Of a stretch of 64,000 nt of DNA, positions 60,059 to 64,000 are shown piece by piece. Both the position numbers and the translations under genes were made by a program. Positions within the stretch are counted from its first letter, which is position 1; each line of letters opens with the position of its first letter. Where the stretch lies: contig BEIN01000008.1 in NCBI GenBank assembly GCA_002898375.1, forward strand, positions 36,453-100,452, in the 5' to 3' direction. The notes beneath the pieces were generated by a model that saw nothing but the letters and a program-made list of their open reading frames with translations, did no database searches and was not told the DNA's origin. This stretch comes from a bacterium HR37. GTDB lineage: Bacteria; Desulfobacterota_D; UBA1144; Nemesobacterales; CSP1-2.

Positions 60059-60387
60059 TGCAGATTATATATCAGGAAACAATACAATCAAGCCCTTACA
60101 GGATTAGCTTTCCATATCCCCAAGCTTAACACTCTGGGGTCTTGGAAAGCTAAAAAAGATAAATAATCATATCAATCAGTTTAATCGGGTAATCGAAAGT
60201 GAGTATAAATCTGCACTGCTATTTTCAGTTTAGCCGAATTAAGGAATACATAGGTTTTTTATTAACCTCTACTTTTACTTTACTTCTTTAGCATTATATG
60301 ATTCCATTTTCAGTCACATTTCAAACCGCAGAATACACCGGCTTACAATTTATAATTGGGTAGTGTATAATTTTTCATCTAGTATCT

Positions 60388-61833
60388 ATGTTTCTTAAAA
60401 GGCTTCTGGTAAAAAAGCCTATTGCCGAACTAGAAAAAGAAACAGAGGAAAAAGAACACACTCTTAGGCGCGTATTAGGACCTTTAAATCTTATTAGTCT
60501 TGGTATTGGTGCTATTATAGGTGCCGGTATTTTTGTCCTAACGGGTCAGGCAGCTGCTCAGTATGCAGGACCTGCTGTTGTTGTTTCTTTTATACTTTCT
60601 GGTATCAGTTGTGCATTAACTGCTCTTTGTTATGCGGAGATGGCATCTATGGTTCCTGTTGCTGGAAGTGCCTATACATATGCATATGTAACCTTAGGAG
60701 AGTTTTTTGCCTGGGTTATAGGTTGGGATCTTATTCTTGAGTATTTGTTTGGGGCTTCAACGGTAGCTGTGGGGTGGTCTGGATATATGGTGAGTTTGCT
60801 AAAAGACTTTGGTATTTTAATTCCTGATTGGCTTTCAAATTCGCCTCTTGTACTTGATCCAGATTTAGGTTGGGTAAAAACAGGGGCTGTTATCAATTTA
60901 CCAGCTGTTTTAGTTATTTTGGGGGCTACCTTTCTTTTGGTGCTGGGTATAAGAGAGTCTGCCTTTATAAATAATCTGGTTGTATTCATTAAGATACTTG
61001 TTCTGTTACTCTTTATCATTATAGGCGTTTTTTTTATTAACCCACAAAATTGGAGTCCTTTTATTCCTTCCAATAATGGGGCCTTTGGTCATTTTGGCTG
61101 GAGTGGCATATTAAGGGGAGCAGGGGTTATATTTTTTGCATATATTGGGTTTGATGCTGTTTCCACAGCTGCTCAAGAAACACTTAATCCTCAGCGTAAT
61201 ATGCCTGTTGGGATCTTAGGATCACTAGGGGTTTCTACATTACTTTATGTTGTTGTATCAATGGTTTTAACCGGTATGGTAAGATACGATAGGTTACTTG
61301 TTCCAGACCCTATTGCTGTAGCTGTAGATTCTACAGGTTATATTTGGCTTAGTTTCTTTGTTAAAGTTGGTGCAGTTGCTGGTCTTAGCTCTGTAATTCT
61401 TGTTATGCTTCTTGGACAATCAAGAATCTTTTATTCTATGGCACGAGATGGATTAATGCCAAAAAAATTTGCGTTAGTACATCCTGTGTTTAGGACACCG
61501 TATATAACAACGGTTATAACCGGTGTTGTTGCAGCATTCCTTGCAGGAATATTTCCAATTGGTATTTTGGGTGAGCTTGTATCGATAGGGACGCTACTGG
61601 CTTTTGTTATAGTAAGTATTGGTGTACTTGTGCTTCGCTATACCAACCCAGAACTTAGACGTCCCTTTAAAACCCCCTTGTTTCCACTGGTACCTGTTTT
61701 GGGGGCTGCCATTAGTTTATTGCAAATGCTTTCCTTACCACTGGGTACATGGCTACGATTGATAATCTGGATGTTTATTGGATTTCTTATTTACTTTTTC
61801 TATGGCAGCCGGCATAGTTTGCATGGTAGATAA
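60388..61833 (+). CDS. APC-family amino acid permease (CAT type)
   Basis: LGPLNLISLGIGAIIGAGIFVLTGQAAA, FFAYIGFDAVSTAAQE, GQSRIFYSMARDGLMPK. Confidence 0.92.
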   Translation: MFLKRLLVKKPIAELEKETEEKEHTLRRVLGPLNLISLGIGAIIGAGIFVLTGQAAAQYAGPAVVVSFILSGISCALTALCYAEMASMVPVAGSAYTYAYVTLGEFFAWVIGWDLILEYLFGASTVAVGWSGYMVSLLKDFGILIPDWLSNSPLVLDPDLGWVKTGAVINLPAVLVILGATFLLVLGIRESAFINNLVVFIKILVLLLFIIIGVFFINPQNWSPFIPSNNGAFGHFGWSGILRGAGVIFFAYIGFDAVSTAAQETLNPQRNMPVGILGSLGVSTLLYVVVSMVLTGMVRYDRLLVPDPIAVAVDSTGYIWLSFFVKVGAVAGLSSVILVMLLGQSRIFYSMARDGLMPKKFALVHPVFRTPYITTVITGVVAAFLAGIFPIGILGELVSIGTLLAFVIVSIGVLVLRYTNPELRRPFKTPLFPLVPVLGAAISLLQMLSLPLGTWLRLIIWMFIGFLIYFFYGSRHSLHGR

Positions 61834-61939
61834 TTTTTTTGCATAGGGATAGGATGGATATAAAGCACTTTTTGCATTTCTCAAATGATTTGGAGCGTAT
61901 GGAAGAATAGAGGTCTTATAACACTTAAAATTACTACCC

Positions 61940-61999
61940 TGTGTATATATACACAATTTGCACTGTTTACCAATACACAACGGAGTGTTTCTATACACC
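61940..61999. promoter_or_regulatory. cluster of three candidate activator sites upstream of a sigma-54 promoter
   Basis: TGTGTATATATACACA (61940), TGTTTACCAATACACA (61964), AGTGTTTCTATACACC (61984). Confidence 0.55.
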
Positions 62000-62039
62000 T
62001 AACCCACTGAAAAGACTAGATTTAGGTACCAAAAACAAC

Positions 62040-62056
62040 TTGGTATAGATATTGCA
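62040..62056 (+). promoter_or_regulatory. candidate sigma-54 (-24/-12) promoter
   Basis: TTGGTATAGATATTGCA, GG and GC separated by 10 bp. Confidence 0.5.
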
Positions 62057-62101
62057 AACATTATATGAGTATATAAACCTTACACCAAAGGAGGTACTTA
62101 G

Positions 62102-62434
62102 ATGAAAAGACTCTTTATATTTGGGCTAATAACCCTTGGGCTTATACTGGGAACTGTAGGCTCATTTGCAAAGACAAAAGCCAACCCAGTACAGGAGCTT
62201 AAGGGTGAGGTAACACACATTAAGGATGGGTTGTTTACGGTTAAAGACGAAACCGGTAAATCCCATATACTAAAGGCAGCTGACCCAAAGATGTTAGAGG
62301 GGATAAAGGAAGGGGACAAGGTAGAGGTAAAGATAGAGGAGAGAAAAGTAACCTCTATAAGAAAGGTTCAATCAGATGCTGACACAATGCATGAGGAAAG
62401 CCATCCTGAAACCCATACCCAAGGGGTACAGTAA
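62102..62434 (+). CDS. small exported hypothetical protein
   Basis: Signal peptide MKRLFIFGLITLGLILGTVGSFA; RBS AAAGGAGGT. Confidence 0.7.
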   Translation: MKRLFIFGLITLGLILGTVGSFAKTKANPVQELKGEVTHIKDGLFTVKDETGKSHILKAADPKMLEGIKEGDKVEVKIEERKVTSIRKVQSDADTMHEESHPETHTQGVQ

Positions 62435-62449
62435 CCTGAACTAAAGGTC

Positions 62450-62492
62450 AAAAAGGGAGGTAAGTACAGACACTTACCCCCTTTTCTTTTGT
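62450..62492 (+). terminator. intrinsic terminator
   Basis: AAAAAGGGAGGTAAGT acagac ACTTACCCCCTTTTCTTTT. Confidence 0.75.
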
Positions 62493-63349
62493 TAAATGAA
62501 ATGAAAGGATCAAAAAGTACAGTAAATAAAAGATGTCTTGGGCCCCTACACAACCTAGAGAAATTTGTTAAGCCAGATTGGTGGCAACATATCTTTAACT
62601 CAATCTATCTTAAAACCGATGCTGATGTTGTATGTGATTTAAACACCACCAGAGAAGAGGTTAGTTTGTTCTCTTCTATCCTTGGGTTATCACATGAGGA
62701 TAGGATTCTTGATCTGTGTTGTGGACAAGGAAGACACAGCCTGGAGCTAGCAAGGCTAGGGTTCATGAACATAGATGGACTTGATCGCTCCCATTATCTT
62801 ATTCAGAAAGCAAGAGCCAAAGCAAGAGAGGAGGGGTTAAAAGTCAGGTTCAGGGAAGGTGATGCAAGAAAACTTCCATACCCTGACAACTCATTTAGCG
62901 TTGTTATGATACTTGGAAACAGTTTTGGCTATTTTGAGAACATCAAGGATGACTTAAGGGTGCTGAAAGAGGTGTTTAGAGTTTTAAAACCACTGGGAAG
63001 GATTCTTATAGACGTTGCTGATGGAAAGTACTTAAAGGAGAACTTTGAACCGAGATCATGGGAGTGGATAGATAAGAAGCACTTTGTATGCAGGGAACGT
63101 TGTCTTTCCTCTGATAAAGGGCGCCTTATATCCAGAGAAGTGGTCGTTCACGTGGAAAGAGGTGTAGTTGTGGATCAGTTCTATGCTGAAAGGCTCTACA
63201 CCCGTGAGAGCTTAAAGAAGCTTCTGGAGGAAGCAGGATTTGGTTCTATAAACTTTCACGGTGGGATAATTACAGATTCAAAGAGAAATCAGGATCTGGG
63301 TATGATGAAAAAAAGAATTGTTGTTACAGCACTAGTGGAAAGGCGGTAG
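62489..63349 (+). CDS. class I SAM-dependent methyltransferase
   Basis: ILDLCCGQGRHSLELARLG, VMILGNSFGYF. Confidence 0.88.
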   Translation: MLNEMKGSKSTVNKRCLGPLHNLEKFVKPDWWQHIFNSIYLKTDADVVCDLNTTREEVSLFSSILGLSHEDRILDLCCGQGRHSLELARLGFMNIDGLDRSHYLIQKARAKAREEGLKVRFREGDARKLPYPDNSFSVVMILGNSFGYFENIKDDLRVLKEVFRVLKPLGRILIDVADGKYLKENFEPRSWEWIDKKHFVCRERCLSSDKGRLISREVVVHVERGVVVDQFYAERLYTRESLKKLLEEAGFGSINFHGGIITDSKRNQDLGMMKKRIVVTALVERR

Positions 63350-63353
63350 GCAA

Positions 63354-63393
63354 TGTGTATTATTGCACAGCTTTTACTGTGTAAATATACACA
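63354..63393. promoter_or_regulatory. two candidate activator sites
   Basis: TGTGTATTATTGCACA (63354) and TGTGTAAATATACACA (63378), 24 bp apart; together also an imperfect hairpin 63351-63396. Confidence 0.55.
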
Positions 63394-63432
63394 TTGTTTT
63401 TGGAACAGACTGATATTCATTGTCTTTTTATC

Positions 63433-63448
63433 TGGCATGCAACTTGCA
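63433..63448 (+). promoter_or_regulatory. near-consensus sigma-54 promoter
   Basis: TGGCATG-CAAC-TTGCA. Confidence 0.65.
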
Positions 63449-63475
63449 ATTTTTTATTTAGGGAGGTGATGTAAC

Positions 63476-63598
63476 ATGAAAAAAATAGTAACCCTGCTTT
63501 TAATTGCGTTGTTTTCACTCTCTGTAGCAAGCTCAACTTATGCGGCAAAGAAACCACATCCCACCCCAACACCAACCCCTCCAGCTTCTGTTGAGTAA
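63476..63598 (+). CDS. 40-aa exported Pro/Thr-tailed peptide (not in supplied ORF track)
   Basis: MKKIVTLLLIALFSLSVASSTYAAKKPHPTPTPTPPASVE; RBS GGGAGGTGAT. Confidence 0.7.
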   Translation: MKKIVTLLLIALFSLSVASSTYAAKKPHPTPTPTPPASVE

Positions 63599-63612
63599 AT
63601 AGAGAAAACAAG

Positions 63613-63642
63613 GCTGCAGGCAAGGGTTTTCTTGCCTGCAGC
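63613..63642. terminator. 12-bp perfect hairpin downstream of the 40-aa ORF
   Basis: GCTGCAGGCAAG ggtttt CTTGCCTGCAGC; lacks a clear T tract. Confidence 0.5.
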
Positions 63643-63663
63643 AATATAACAAGATGATTTTAC

Positions 63664-64000
63664 AGAAAATCAGCTAGAAAGCCCACTACTTATTAAGTGG
63701 TGTGATGAATAGCTACAATTTAAGCCCCTTTGCTCTGTTTTTCGATATACTTTCTTATAACTTCTGATGATACACTCCCTGCAGTAGATACAAAATAACT
63801 CCTTGTCCACATGGATAGAAGTTTAGCAACTCTCAGTCATAATTACTCTCCGTTGAATAAGAAAGTACAGAGAGGATATAAATTCAAAAAGCCATTCAAC
63901 AGAAACTTACCCACTTTTCAGGTTGCTATCGTCTTATCTATAACCTTGCCCTGCAGCAAAGAATATGGGTATGGAATCAGAGAAAAGTATCACTTTCTTA
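63664..64000. mobile_element. IS605-type element with divergent tnpA remnant (-) and tnpB 5' part (+), running off the window
   Basis: Left end after TTTAC (63659-63663); minus strand ...LRVAKLLSMWTRSYFVSTAGSVSSEVIRKYIEKQSKGA*; plus strand RGYKFKKPFNRN... and, frameshifted, GCYRLIYNLALQQRIWVWNQRKVSLS. Confidence 0.65.
63720..63812 (-). pseudogene. TnpA C-terminal fragment with catalytic-Tyr helix
   Basis: MWTRSYFVSTAGSVSSEVIRKYIEKQSKGA*. Confidence 0.7.

Noticed and set aside
60104-60153. Long hairpin TTAGCTTTCC..CCCCA/TGGGG..GGAAAGCTAA
   Set aside because: Probably the left-end hairpin of the adjacent TnpB element; no T tract, so not called as a terminator or riboswitch.
1-64000. CRISPR arrays, tRNA or rRNA genes
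   Set aside because: No direct-repeat/spacer pattern and no convincing tRNA or rRNA signature seen by eye; a tRNAscan/Infernal run would be needed to be certain.

Overview
64 kb of a bacterial chromosome with moderate-to-low GC. It has a housekeeping half (about 1-40 kb) and a more plastic half (about 40-64 kb). The housekeeping half encodes a radical-SAM HpnR-like protein, an SBP56/methanethiol-oxidase family protein, bactofilin + M23, a minor pilin/PilY1 cluster, metG-holB-tmk, radC, mnmE, pabBC, ETF-QO, and prmC-murA-hisG. The plastic half carries an ssu-like ABC operon, secF without secD, hppA, a serine recombinase, a DDE insertion sequence and several decayed IS200/IS605 (TnpA/TnpB) elements. 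Most interesting observations: (1) a 150-bp intergenic candidate chromosome origin next to mnmE, with a perfect parS palindrome abutting an array of DnaA boxes; (2) a candidate sigma-54 regulon of two small exported proteins that share near-identical TGTGTAWATATACACA upstream palindromes with the same 24-bp site spacing, one of them a 40-aa peptide missed by the ORF track; (3) a TusA-like sulfur-carrier domain fused to a sulfonate-type ABC ATPase; (4) an IS whose transposase RBS lies inside a 16-bp inverted repeat, plus a solo scar of the same IS end immediately upstream of the secD-less secF; (5) an IS605-derived, internally deleted MITE-like element next to an N-terminally truncated comM; (6) a large serine recombinase with an IS630-like HTH tail; (7) an orphan promoter-terminator pair suggesting a small RNA. 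All calls come from reading the sequence and recalling family motifs; no searches or computations were run.
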